Origin: a virus
DNA: 23,594 nucleotides
Direction: 5' to 3' (one strand)
IMG/VR virus record: IMGVR_UViG_3300017732_000066
Location: 1-23,594 of that record
Positions 15,560 through 22,528 of the stretch are shown in pieces. The position numbers and the translations under genes are program-made. The stretch's first letter is position 1; every line of letters begins with the position of its first letter. The notes under the pieces are model-generated. The model had not been told where the DNA came from. It did no database searches and worked only from the letters and a program-made list of their open reading frames with translations.

Positions 15560-16020
15560 CCGTACACCCTTAACATAATTACAAAGCCCATTGCGATTAT
15601 CGCTCCGCCCACGATTAGGGTGGTGGCTCCCACAAGTATCTGGTTAACCAAATGTCGTCGGGCTTTGACCTTTTGCGCGATCATCTTCAAGTGCGCTTGT
15701 CTATCCAGCTCTTGCTGCTTTTTTGCGGCCTTGAAGTCGTCAAGGAGCTTGGGGTCTGCGACGAGGAGCAAATCGTGGACGCTCTGCCAGTGCCGGTCAT
15801 ATTGCCTTTTTAACATTTGCAGCTTCAAGATTTCATTCTGAGTGAGCGGCTTGAACGTGCTTTGGCGACGCCTAGCCTCGAACTCAGTGATGCCCTCCCC
15901 AAAATCGGAGATCATGCCCATCACTTGATGGACACCTTGCCCTGTCTCGTTAACCTGAGAGATCAGGCCATTTATGGCCGAAAGGGTGGCAGAGGCCGCT
16001 GCGATTGATTCAATCACCAT
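15556..16020 (-). CDS. Coiled-coil protein with single C-terminal membrane segment (154 aa)
   Basis: The N-terminus (IESIAAASATLSAINGLISQV) is a mildly hydrophobic amphipathic helix. Residues 45-120 are a charged helical region rich in Lys/Arg/Gln (FEARRRQSTFKPL, KKQQELDRQAHLKMIAQKV). Residues about 126-150 are one strong transmembrane segment (ILVGATTLIVGGAIIAMGFVIML) ending RVYG. The AAASA...NGLISQVN pattern recalls a small marine phage family of unknown function. This topology is the reverse of a usual inner spanin, whose anchor is N-terminal. The context (next to the 71-aa Cys protein and upstream of holin and lysozyme) suggests a role in lysis or in the membrane during infection. Confidence 0.7.
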   Translation of the reverse strand: MVIESIAAASATLSAINGLISQVNETGQGVHQVMGMISDFGEGITEFEARRRQSTFKPLTQNEILKLQMLKRQYDRHWQSVHDLLLVADPKLLDDFKAAKKQQELDRQAHLKMIAQKVKARRHLVNQILVGATTLIVGGAIIAMGFVIMLRVYG

Positions 16021-16026
16021 TGGGGA

Positions 16027-16215
16027 TTACCCCATGAAAAACTGCGGCAAAGCTGCCGCTGCAATCAACGCATACAATCCGTAAATAAGATGCTCTAGGT
16101 GCTTAAACTTGGCAGAGCCTTCTGCAAGGCGCTCTTCGATACGCTGGTAACGCAAGGCACACTCTCGCTCATGGGCGTTGACTTCGTTCAATGCTTGTTC
16201 GCCTTTGTCGCTCAT
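16027..16215 (-). CDS. Small C-tail-anchored membrane protein, holin-accessory-like (62 aa)
   Basis: A charged N-terminal helix carries HERECALRYQRIEERLAEG, then FKHLEHLIYGLYALIAAAALPQFF forms a single C-terminal membrane segment. The charged helix plus C-terminal anchor resembles XhlA-type holin partners and small HExxCxxR proteins seen in phage lysis regions. It overlaps the 68-aa gene upstream as ATGA and is separated by 6 bases from the 154-aa gene. The lysis role is inferred from topology and place. Confidence 0.65.
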   Translation of the reverse strand: MSDKGEQALNEVNAHERECALRYQRIEERLAEGSAKFKHLEHLIYGLYALIAAAALPQFFMG

Positions 16216-16418
16216 ACCGATATATTCACTCGTTGGGTAGGCGCTAATGGTTGCGCTTTTACCTTGTTACCTTCTTTGGTGTACATAGTCGGTATGATCG
16301 TTTCCACCGCCTCTCGCACAGTCTCGCCTTCAGCGCCTGTTCTTAACCGCTCTTGTTTTTGTACCGCTATCTGCTTCCAACTAATTTGAGCAGATTCGCT
16401 GACCGAACCTACGTCCAT
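16212..16418 (-). CDS. Unknown small protein (68 aa)
   Basis: I recognise no family. The middle is a charged helix (ISWKQIAVQKQERLRTGAEGE), followed by VREAVETIIPTMYTKEGNKV and a polar end. There is no membrane segment. It is credible as a gene because it fits the coupled array: a 5-base gap from the gene upstream and an ATGA overlap with the 62-aa gene downstream, with no competing frame. It is the first gene of the block of small lysis-region proteins. Confidence 0.6.
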   Translation of the reverse strand: MDVGSVSESAQISWKQIAVQKQERLRTGAEGETVREAVETIIPTMYTKEGNKVKAQPLAPTQRVNISV

Positions 16419-16423
16419 AGTCG

Positions 16424-16657
16424 TTACTGGAGCTTGCCAGAAACAGCAGGCTCTTCATCTTCGGTAGTCTTAACCGCATTGACGATAGCGTCACCGTAAG
16501 CACTCAGCACAACCTGACGCTCGTTGATCTGCATTTGTAGCCGTGCGATTTCTTGACGAATCTCAGCAACGCGAGCAACGTGCATCTGGGTCTCGACGGT
16601 CAGGTCTGACACGTTATGTTCTTCGTCGTTAATGACAATCGTTTGCTCTTCGCTCAT
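16424..16657 (-). CDS. Small coiled-coil protein, DUF6447-like (77 aa)
   Basis: The start MSEEQTIVINDEEHNVSDLT followed by a helix AEIRQEIARLQMQINERQVVLSAYGDAI fits a small phage family I recall as DUF6447 (TITIDGxEYxLDDL..., then a VxxEIAxLQxQLxxxxxARxAY helix). Function is unknown; a helical hairpin or oligomer is likely. I chose the ATG at 16655-16657, which makes a TAATG overlap with the 108-aa gene, over a TTG two codons upstream. It lies between fibre-associated genes and the lysis block. Confidence 0.7.
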   Translation of the reverse strand: MSEEQTIVINDEEHNVSDLTVETQMHVARVAEIRQEIARLQMQINERQVVLSAYGDAIVNAVKTTEDEEPAVSGKLQ

Positions 16658-16983
16658 TACCAAGGTACTCCGTCAGCGGTTGTAGGGTTCTTCTGAGCGT
16701 CTATGTTGGCCTGTAAGGCTGTTTCTGTGGCATCTTGGTCTACACCATTGGCCCAAATCCAGCCCTCCACATCGGCTTGTGTGACGCTGTCGTAAGCTAC
16801 AAAGTCCGATGCAGATGCGTCGTAAGTAAGGCCACAAGTGCCATAAGAAGATGCGGTGTAGGTAACAGCGTTATCGCCAGTGCCCACTGTTTCCTCTGCG
16901 TTGCAGCGCCAGTGCGCCACGTTGATGCCACCGTCAGCGATAACGTGTTCGCATGTGGGGATAGTCCAAGTGAAAGTTGCCAT
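16657..16983 (-). CDS. Small conserved phage protein downstream of tail fibre (108 aa)
   Basis: The start MATFTWTIPTCEHVIADGG with VAHWRCNAEE, a beta-rich middle (YTASSYGTCGLTYD) and a helical end closing with NPTTADGVPW match small proteins I recall directly downstream of tail fibre genes in cyanophages and other marine phages (possibly DUF7936; not verified). It may help fibre folding or assembly, inferred from the neighbour only. It has three cysteines (11, 27, 50). The start overlaps the fibre stop as TAATG. Confidence 0.7.
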   Translation of the reverse strand: MATFTWTIPTCEHVIADGGINVAHWRCNAEETVGTGDNAVTYTASSYGTCGLTYDASASDFVAYDSVTQADVEGWIWANGVDQDATETALQANIDAQKNPTTADGVPW

Positions 16984-19691
16984 TAGTTGTTCTCCAATTG
17001 AGTTATACGAGCTTCAAGTTCTTGGATTGTTGCCACGAGTAGCGGCACTAATTTTGATTGGTCGATGCCTTGATATTTAGGATTACCGTCATCATCGACC
17101 GCGTCTTTTTCACCATCGACGGCCTCTGGCACTATTGATGAAACTTCGTGCGCTAAAAATCCGTCCACTGTTACGTCTGGTTCACGAATAAAATTAAAGC
17201 GTTTCGGTGCCAACTGTTTGAGTCTTGTTGTAGCCCCTGTCAAATCCGATATGTTTTCTTTGAGCCGATAATCAGAAGACGTACCGTATGAAGTGCTGCT
17301 AGATCCAACAGATATTCGTCCTACACTGGAGTTATTCTGCCGGAAATCCATTTTGTAAATGGCTCCGGTACTATTGTTGTTATTGAGAATGAAACTTTCA
17401 TTTTCTGATGTCAGATTGAATGAAAATGTTGCAGTGCCACTCGTTCCAATGACAGAGCCTGTGGTGGTTAAGGCGCTGTCAGTTTTGCCTACCATTAGGG
17501 TGCCGCTTGCGTCTATCCGCATACGCTCTACTGAACCAGAGTTGTTTGATGCTAAGAATCTAAAGTTTTCATACAATGAAGCATGGGGTCTATGTGTGGA
17601 TATATAACCGCCTTGGTTATCTTGTGCAAAGTCTCCGTATTGCGTAGGGCTACCGACCCTATTTGCCCTAATAACGCCTTCTACAGTAAACTTTTCGCTA
17701 GGCAAATTGGTTGCTATACCCACGTTGCCGCTTGAATCGATGCGCATGCGTTCTTGATAGGCATTAGACGTATCGTTAGTGTAGAAAAGCATATTTGCGC
17801 CAAACGCTGTACCATCTGTTTTGCTTTCTATCTTTGATCTGACAACATTACTACCGCCAAAACCACCCCCGTTATTTCCATAAAGGGTAATACTTCCTGC
17901 TGCACTAGCACCACTAGCCGCTGATACTTTAAGCCTTCCGTCTGTGCTTGAGCTACCAATACCGACATTCCCGCTTGAGTCGATGCGGAGGCGTTCTGTG
18001 GCGGCTGTGCTAAACAACATATAATTACTTGCATGGTTATAAATAACCCGACCAACATCTTCGTCGGCTGTATCACCAAAGAACAATCGGCTTTCACCAC
18101 TAGCGCCAGCAATAATAGATATATTTTGACTTGATGCCGCTACGTTTGTTGATTGCGTTATAAAGCCAGTTTCTGTAGCTAATGTTGGTAAATCAGATGC
18201 TGAGCCAGTTCTAATTTGATGAAGCTGTTTGCTTGGACTGCTAGTACCAATGCCAACATTACCGCTTGCATCAAAGCGTGCGTACTCTTTATCGTAGCCC
18301 TCAATGGCTAGATAACCATTGCTTGGGGTCGCTCCCCATGCCTGTATTTTAGTTCCTCCAGAGGTGTTGCCGTTGGCAATGTTCAAAATGCCGTTGGCAG
18401 TATCTACGGTTAATGCCCCGTAGGGGCTGCCAGTACCAATACCCACATTGCCTGTCAAAAAACTATATGTTAAGGCAGAACCGTCACTTGTTATTGAAAG
18501 GCCATTTGAAACGCCAGTCTGACCTGCTTGAAAGATATTTTGAGAGCCAGCATCTGCTAGTACGTTTAGCTTGTAGTTAACGCTACTCGTACCAATACCT
18601 ACGTTGCCTGATGAGTCGATGCGCATGCGTTCTGTGCCAGCAGTAGTAAACTTTGCACCAGCAGAGCCATCTAATGTTTGTATCCCGAAACGACCAGAAC
18701 CACCTTCATAAAGTTGTAAAAGGGCGCTTCCGCTAGTCGCGTTTACATTTAAGACGTTTCCTGTGCCCTCAACCAACATAGTCCCATATGCACTAGCGCT
18801 TGCTGAGCCGACACCTACACAATTATTCCCACCATCAACAAACAGCATATTGGCGTTGCCGTCAGACTCAACGCGGAAGTCTAGGTCTTGGCTCCCTTCG
18901 TTGAAGACTGTTTCTGTAGAGTTGGAAAACAATCTTGACCTTGCAGTTCCATTCAACATTGCTGTGAAGTTTATTGAACCGTCTTCGGTTCCATCAGAAA
19001 CATCAACTGCTTTTACCTCAATGATTCCATACTCTATTTTTTCGCTGGCATCATTTTCTCCAAAGAACTTAATAAGTCCTAAATCGTCATCATCTGCCGG
19101 ACTAGAAGAATTTCTAAACATTTCGAGAATTGGGCCGTCAGAGGCATCTGCATCAGTAGAAACAAGAGCCACCTGTGCAGTGTTGTCCGCAGTCGTAAAA
19201 GTGGCATTAGTGCCCGTAAGGGCACCACCAACATCTAAAGCTCCAGACACAAAGAACGATGGCACAGACAGATCAGTAAACGCATCAACCATCGCAGCGC
19301 CTGAACCTGCACCATCACTGTAGATAGCTTTGGTCTGACCATTAGCAATTGTGATCGTAGCACCAGAACCTTGCTTGATAATGATCGACTGTGATCCACT
19401 CGTTGCGTTCTCAATAAACCACAGCTTAGAAACGGTGTTCGGCCCTATAGTGATGGTGCAAGTTGAATCAAGAGTGCCAGTATATTTGAGGAAGAGACTG
19501 CGGCCCGGATCAGTAGACCCATCAGCAATAGTAGTAGTATGAGTATCAGCATTAGTCGTAATAGCTTCCGTCCCAAAGGAAAAAGCCTCAGAAATTAACT
19601 CTAAATTTGTATTCGTACTGGTTCCCCATGTACCCGCCTCATCGCCAGTGGCAATCTCTTTGAGCCGTAAATCGTTAACGTAAGTTGCCAT
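16983..19691 (-). CDS. Tail fibre / receptor-binding protein with S74 intramolecular chaperone (902 aa)
   Basis: Residues 1-145 form a conserved attachment region (MATYVNDLRLKEIATGDEAG, then TIANGQTKAIYSDGAGSGAAM) known from phage fibres. The long middle has at least six degenerate copies of ERMRIDSSGNVGIGTSS at about residues 354, 414, 471, 566, 647 and 722, typical of trimeric beta-rich shafts. Residues 806-902 are the endosialidase-type chaperone domain: SDYRLKENI holds the S806/K811 dyad for self-cleavage, followed by FNFI, VDGFLAHEV, a Lys/Asp insert and a C-terminal coiled coil (ATIQELEARITQLENN). The domain trimerises the fibre and is then released by cutting just before S806. A GGAG Shine-Dalgarno lies before the ATG, which directly abuts the 45-aa gene. 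Host specificity probably resides here. Confidence 0.9.
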   Translation of the reverse strand: MATYVNDLRLKEIATGDEAGTWGTSTNTNLELISEAFSFGTEAITTNADTHTTTIADGSTDPGRSLFLKYTGTLDSTCTITIGPNTVSKLWFIENATSGSQSIIIKQGSGATITIANGQTKAIYSDGAGSGAAMVDAFTDLSVPSFFVSGALDVGGALTGTNATFTTADNTAQVALVSTDADASDGPILEMFRNSSSPADDDDLGLIKFFGENDASEKIEYGIIEVKAVDVSDGTEDGSINFTAMLNGTARSRLFSNSTETVFNEGSQDLDFRVESDGNANMLFVDGGNNCVGVGSASASAYGTMLVEGTGNVLNVNATSGSALLQLYEGGSGRFGIQTLDGSAGAKFTTAGTERMRIDSSGNVGIGTSSVNYKLNVLADAGSQNIFQAGQTGVSNGLSITSDGSALTYSFLTGNVGIGTGSPYGALTVDTANGILNIANGNTSGGTKIQAWGATPSNGYLAIEGYDKEYARFDASGNVGIGTSSPSKQLHQIRTGSASDLPTLATETGFITQSTNVAASSQNISIIAGASGESRLFFGDTADEDVGRVIYNHASNYMLFSTAATERLRIDSSGNVGIGSSSTDGRLKVSAASGASAAGSITLYGNNGGGFGGSNVVRSKIESKTDGTAFGANMLFYTNDTSNAYQERMRIDSSGNVGIATNLPSEKFTVEGVIRANRVGSPTQYGDFAQDNQGGYISTHRPHASLYENFRFLASNNSGSVERMRIDASGTLMVGKTDSALTTTGSVIGTSGTATFSFNLTSENESFILNNNNSTGAIYKMDFRQNNSSVGRISVGSSSTSYGTSSDYRLKENISDLTGATTRLKQLAPKRFNFIREPDVTVDGFLAHEVSSIVPEAVDGEKDAVDDDGNPKYQGIDQSKLVPLLVATIQELEARITQLENN
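16986..17276 (-). other. Peptidase S74 / endosialidase-type chaperone domain
   Basis: This stretch encodes residues 806-902 of the fibre. SDYRLK gives Ser806 and Lys811 at the spacing of the known self-cleavage dyad (SDxxxK). The final residues form a short coiled coil. Cleavage would fall just before Ser806. Confidence 0.85.
17487..18635 (-). repeat. Degenerate RMRIDSSGNVGIGT repeats in tail fibre shaft
   Basis: At least five GNVGI copies and one diverged copy (RMRIDASGTLMVG) occur at uneven spacing of about 50-100 residues in the 902-aa fibre, a pattern usual for S74-type fibres. Confidence 0.85.
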
Positions 19692-19829
19692 TTATCTTCT
19701 CCGACTTTTAGTCTTAGGCTTTGGCTTCTTCATAGAAGCAACATGCTTTTTCAGCACTTCAGCTTGTTTCTTGTGTGTCTTAGAGGCTTTCTCTAATCCC
19801 TTAATAACTTTCTTGACCTTGCGTACCAT
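19692..19829 (-). CDS. Very small Lys-rich basic protein (45 aa)
   Basis: The frame runs from ATG at 19827-19829 to TAA at 19692-19694 and gives 45 residues, of which 19 are Lys or Arg and 2 are acidic. It begins MVRKVKKVIKGLEKASKTHK and ends KPKPKTKSRRR. The gene is supported by its TAATG overlap with the 189-aa gene, GAGG upstream and a perfect abutment to the fibre ATG. It probably forms one helix plus a disordered basic tail. DNA or RNA binding, or a charge partner inside the capsid, is inferred. No family is recognised. Confidence 0.7.
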   Translation of the reverse strand: MVRKVKKVIKGLEKASKTHKKQAEVLKKHVASMKKPKPKTKSRRR

Positions 19830-20398
19830 TACGCTACCTCTTCCCAATCAGGTGTTTGAGGTGTCGATACAGTTGACCAACTAGGTGTTTGACTTGTTGA
19901 GATAGTTGACCAACTAGGCGTTTGATCGTCATCGACAAGCCCCCATACATTTGATGTCCCAGTCGCCCCAGTAGCAGATACCCCAGTAGGAACAATGTTG
20001 GCAGTACCTGTAACCGATACTGAACCGACTGAACCAGTCGCTTGAAATCCATTGACTGAGATATTGTTATCGCACTTGAGCGTAACACTACCCAGTCCAC
20101 TTGTTGCAGATACGCCCGTAACGCTGACATCCGCATTCGCAGAGACGGATAAAGATCCAACTGCTCCAGTTCCCGCCACACCCGTAACAGAGAACGTAAC
20201 ACCTGATCCCTCAACGATAGAGACCGACCCGACTGCCCCTGTGCCAGAAACGCCTGTGACAGAGACAATTGCGTCTGCCGTGACTGTGACAGACCCGACA
20301 GCGCCTGTACCAGCAACGCCGGTAACCTCAACAGGTATCGCTTCATTCCACGCACCTTGCCCCCAAGTACCTCTGCCCCAGCCATTAACAATTGCCAC
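19829..20398 (-). CDS. Tandem-repeat beta protein, structural (189 aa, GTG start)
   Basis: The protein starts MAIVNGWGRGTWGQGAWNEA with Trp every fifth residue (7, 12, 17). Residues 24-150 hold about five and a half copies of a 22-residue beta unit, (S)VTGVxGTGAVGSVxVxxxAxV. Residues 159-189 hold three copies of an 11-residue unit, QTPSWSTxSTx. I recall related proteins in marine phages, with variable copy numbers of the VTGVxATGxVGSV unit, lying near fibre genes. A surface or fibre-like role is inferred. The start is GTG at 20396-20398 with AGGAAG at 20405-20410; the next ATG in frame is absent. The stop overlaps the 45-aa start (TAATG). Confidence 0.75.
   Translation of the reverse strand: MAIVNGWGRGTWGQGAWNEAIPVEVTGVAGTGAVGSVTVTADAIVSVTGVSGTGAVGSVSIVEGSGVTFSVTGVAGTGAVGSLSVSANADVSVTGVSATSGLGSVTLKCDNNISVNGFQATGSVGSVSVTGTANIVPTGVSATGATGTSNVWGLVDDDQTPSWSTISTSQTPSWSTVSTPQTPDWEEVA
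19832..19924 (-). repeat. 11-residue C-terminal repeat QTPSWSTxSTx, three copies
   Basis: Residues 159-169 and 170-180 of the 189-aa protein differ at two positions. The third copy begins QTPDW and ends at the stop. The DNA period is 33 bases. Confidence 0.9.
19949..20329 (-). repeat. 22-residue beta repeat, about 5.5 copies
   Basis: In the 189-aa protein, units of the form SVTGVxGTGAVGSVxVxxxA start near residues 24, 46, 70, 92, 114 and 136. Four units are 22 residues, the second is 24, and the last is partial. Confidence 0.9.
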
Positions 20399-20401
20399 AC
20401 G

Positions 20402-20656
20402 CTACTTCCTGTGTCCAGCCGTCTTCTTGGCTATCTTTTTAGGCTGCTTGGAGTGTTGCTTGCCTTTCTTTGTGTCTGCCCGTTTCTTTCGGGAAGTGGC
20501 AGCGTACTCCTTGTCCGATAAAGCCTGTCTAGCCTTCTTCGGGAGATACCTTTCACCTGTCGCCTTTTTGCCTTGAGTTGATGGTTTACCCGACTTGGTT
20601 CCCCAATCTTGCTTAGTCCACTTCTTAAGGCTCTTTTGAGACTTCTTCAATGGCAT
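20402..20656 (-). CDS. Small basic conserved protein (84 aa), WGTKSGKPSTQGKKATGERYLP family
   Basis: About a third of the residues are Lys or Arg. The block KWTKQDWGTKSGKPSTQGKK, then ATGERYLPKKARQALSDKEY, AATSRKKRADTKKGKQ and KQPKKIAKKT, is a conserved pattern I recall from marine phages (possibly DUF5872; not verified). Function is unknown; it could bind nucleic acid or act in the capsid. Its start overlaps the previous basic gene as TAATG and it ends 3 bases before the GTG of the repeat protein. Confidence 0.75.
   Translation of the reverse strand: MPLKKSQKSLKKWTKQDWGTKSGKPSTQGKKATGERYLPKKARQALSDKEYAATSRKKRADTKKGKQHSKQPKKIAKKTAGHRK
20405..20410 (-). promoter_or_regulatory. Shine-Dalgarno for a GTG start
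   Basis: AGGAAG on the coding strand lies 6 bases before the GTG at 20396-20398 and supports that non-ATG start for the 189-aa repeat protein. Confidence 0.65.
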
Positions 20657-20859
20657 TACTTGTAACCACCACCCGCGTCTTTGTAAGCCTTTGCTAACAT
20701 TTGGGCTTTACGCGCCGACCACTGCCCCGGCTTGCCCCCCTTGCTTCCAGCCTTAATCCTATTAAATTGACGCTTACGCATCTCAGGCTTTGTGTAGTTT
20801 CCAGCCTCGTTAACTCTAGACTTTGACTTCTTTTTTGCAGGCTTCTTTGCTGCTGGCAT
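20656..20859 (-). CDS. Small basic conserved protein (67 aa), SARKAQMLAKxYKxxGGGY terminus
   Basis: After a Lys/Ala/Pro-rich N-terminal tail (MPAAKKPAKKKSKSR), a conserved core reads VNEAGNYTKPEMRKRQFNRI, then KAGSKGGKPGQWSARKAQMLAKAYKDAGGGYK. I recall this pattern from T4-like and podovirus-like marine phages; its role is not known to me. I chose the ATG at 20857-20859, one base after the previous stop and with AAGGAT upstream, over a TTG three codons earlier. The H1-like tail suggests nucleic acid contact (inference). Its stop overlaps the 84-aa start as TAATG. Confidence 0.75.
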   Translation of the reverse strand: MPAAKKPAKKKSKSRVNEAGNYTKPEMRKRQFNRIKAGSKGGKPGQWSARKAQMLAKAYKDAGGGYK

Positions 20860-20860
20860 T

Positions 20861-21292
20861 TTAGGCAATCCTTATAATCGCGTTACTTGCATCAGCGGTA
20901 GGGAACTGAATAGTAAAATCACCAGCCGTTGATGTCTTGTCTCCACCAAACGCAAGGCTACATACGGCAGGGTCTCCAGAGGCTGATTCATTGAATATCA
21001 GCGCCCCGTTTGCCGTAATTGTGCTGCTAGAAAATGTCAGGTTGGCAAAATCTGTAAACGCTGTTGTGCTGGAGGTCGTTGGGTCAACACGGGTCAGTGC
21101 AGCACCTTTAGCTGTATAGCCCGTGCCAGATACCTCGTTGGATGTCGTATACGCAGTTGTGCTTGCATTTAGAGTTGCAGAACTTGTGTACAGGGCTAGA
21201 TTGAAGGTGCTTCCACCAGTGTTTTTGAAGTTGTGTACTGCCTCCATAAGCTCTTTCTTGAAACTTGTACACATTGCACTCGTAATAGACAT
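20861..21292 (-). CDS. Conserved beta-rich phage structural protein (143 aa)
   Basis: The sequence begins MSITSAMCTSFKKELMEAVHNF, then LALYTSSATLNASTTAYTTS, NEVSGTGYTAKGAALTRV and ends in GDFTIQFPTADASNAIIRIA. I recall this highly conserved layout from many marine phages, where it is annotated only as a structural or hypothetical protein. It is probably a beta-sandwich on the virion surface or in the tail (inference). An AGGAGG Shine-Dalgarno at 21298-21303, the strongest in this block with 23506-23511, precedes the ATG, which suggests high expression. Confidence 0.75.
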   Translation of the reverse strand: MSITSAMCTSFKKELMEAVHNFKNTGGSTFNLALYTSSATLNASTTAYTTSNEVSGTGYTAKGAALTRVDPTTSSTTAFTDFANLTFSSSTITANGALIFNESASGDPAVCSLAFGGDKTSTAGDFTIQFPTADASNAIIRIA

Positions 21293-21570
21293 TATAGCCT
21301 CCTGATTATATCAGCCATGTCTTTATGACCTTGGCGATCTAGTTCGGCAATCAGCGTGGTTCTATCGCTCTTTATCGCCTCTTTAATGTATCTCAAGACT
21401 GTAACTTTAACAGCCTCTTGGAATTCTTGCGCCTGCTCTGCTATGACGGGATGACAATTACCGCCGACACTAACAATACTGTCTGCGGCTGACTTCGCCC
21501 AAAACTCAGGGCTATGACCGCCATTCTCAGTTGCCGTGACAATAACGCTACCAACTTCCATAGAAAGCAT
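21292..21570 (-). CDS. Small helical conserved phage protein (92 aa), IKSDRTTL...DMADIIRRL
   Basis: The C-terminal half (FQEAVKVTVLRYIKEAIKSD, then RTTLIAELDRQGHKDMADIIRRL) matches a short conserved phage protein that I recall between adaptor genes and other neck genes. Function is unknown. The start is taken as ATG at 21568-21570 because of the TAATG overlap; an internal ATG at 21559-21561 would give a protein 3 residues shorter. It is mostly helical in its second half. Confidence 0.7.
   Translation of the reverse strand: MLSMEVGSVIVTATENGGHSPEFWAKSAADSIVSVGGNCHPVIAEQAQEFQEAVKVTVLRYIKEAIKSDRTTLIAELDRQGHKDMADIIRRL
21298..21303 (-). promoter_or_regulatory. Strong Shine-Dalgarno AGGAGG
   Basis: AGGAGG on the coding strand lies 5 bases before the ATG of the 143-aa structural protein, stronger than most sites in the window. 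Confidence 0.7.
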
Positions 21571-22208
21571 TATCTGTTGGCCCTTACGGCTCCAGCCCTG
21601 TAGCTATCAGTGGTGTTGTAGCCCTCACCAAGAGCCTTCAACTCTTCTAATGCCTCATTATACCTTGTCGCATAAAGCTGCATTAAATCTGGGTCTCCCT
21701 TCAAAAACGTGTATGCCTCCACCAAGCAACCATAAAGCAACGCATTTTCTGCGTTTGTGCCTAGCCAGCTTGTGCCGTCACTAGCAACGGTAATTGACTC
21801 AGGCTTATAGAAGTAATGTATTTCGGCAGAGTAATTTGCGTTTGGCGTTGGGCCTAGAATAAAAACTTGCTCGTTAAACAAAGCGTAATGCTTTGGCACC
21901 CCCGTTGTAGAAGCGACGGGGTAAGCCTCCCTGATGAAATTAACGTCCTTACGAATCAAAAACTCATAGCCGCTGTTATCTATTGACAGAGAATACGTTG
22001 CCAAAAAGTCAGATGGCACCGCTAGGTATTGGTTGGACTGAGTTGTTGTGCCTGTAGCGTTCTTTCTAAAGTCCGGCAACTGAACCGACTTGAGTATTCT
22101 TTCTTCTGCCTGCGTAATAATGGTTGGCAGGTCAGTAACAAATGTGGATTCGTTTGACTCAACGTAATCCTGTATTGCTGTTTTTAGCGTTGTGAATGTA
22201 AATGCCAT
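21570..22208 (-). CDS. Head-tail adaptor, SU10-adaptor / T7 gp11-like (212 aa)
   Basis: The sequence MAFTFTTLKTAIQDYVESNE, LPTIITQAEERILKSVQLPD, AVPSDFLATYSLSI, GVPKHYALFNEQVFILGPTP and a helical end (NAENALLYGCLVEAYTFLKG) follows a family I recall as phage adaptor proteins, related by fold to T7 gp11 and P22 gp4. Such proteins form a ring between the portal and the tail. The context fits, being in the neck cluster upstream of the fibre. It lies two genes from another adaptor-like protein (22529-23209). Confidence 0.75.
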   Translation of the reverse strand: MAFTFTTLKTAIQDYVESNESTFVTDLPTIITQAEERILKSVQLPDFRKNATGTTTQSNQYLAVPSDFLATYSLSIDNSGYEFLIRKDVNFIREAYPVASTTGVPKHYALFNEQVFILGPTPNANYSAEIHYFYKPESITVASDGTSWLGTNAENALLYGCLVEAYTFLKGDPDLMQLYATRYNEALEELKALGEGYNTTDSYRAGAVRANR

Positions 22209-22525
22209 TAGCTTGTACTCACGGTTACTATGCCAACGCTACCAAACATATCCAAACCAACTTGGCCTACTGGGTTAAAGGAGGTTAACAATCTGCTTTG
22301 ATCCAGACCTTGATCTGGTCTTGGGTTTCTCAAAGCCTGCGGATCATCCATACGAATCCTGCCAAGCTTAAGCTGTGGTTGATCTGGGCTGTTAACGTCG
22401 CGACCAACCAAAAAACCAGTAGGCCTGCCGTTTACGATTTGAGGCACAAGATCTTTTAACGGGTATCGAAACCCTGTTAGGTCGCAGTAGCCGAATGCAT
22501 GTTTACCACTAGCGTAAGCGCCCAT
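22208..22525 (-). CDS. Conserved phage neck-region protein (105 aa), SGKHAFGYCDLTGFRYPLKDL
   Basis: The N-terminus (ASGKHAFGYCDLTGFRYPLKD) and the block LGRIRMDDPQALRNPRPDQG are strongly conserved features of a phage family that I recall beside tail and neck genes. The C-terminus ends in a small hydrophobic beta segment (FGSVGIVTVSTS). Function is unknown. It lies between the two adaptor-like genes, with a TAATG overlap to the 212-aa gene, which suggests a neck or connector component. Confidence 0.75.
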   Translation of the reverse strand: MGAYASGKHAFGYCDLTGFRYPLKDLVPQIVNGRPTGFLVGRDVNSPDQPQLKLGRIRMDDPQALRNPRPDQGLDQSRLLTSFNPVGQVGLDMFGSVGIVTVSTS

Positions 22526-22528
22526 ACG

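Noticed and set aside
16040-16215. HERECALRY in the 62-aa protein considered as a metal-binding motif
   Set aside because: It does not fit HExxH spacing, and the short helix with a membrane tail has no room for an enzyme domain.
19834-20400. 188-codon frame covering almost the whole 189-aa repeat gene in another minus frame
   Set aside because: The repeat unit is a multiple of three and carries its reading-frame pattern into all frames. The GTG frame matches a known protein pattern and has the better ribosome site; the other is Leu/Ser/Arg-rich noise.
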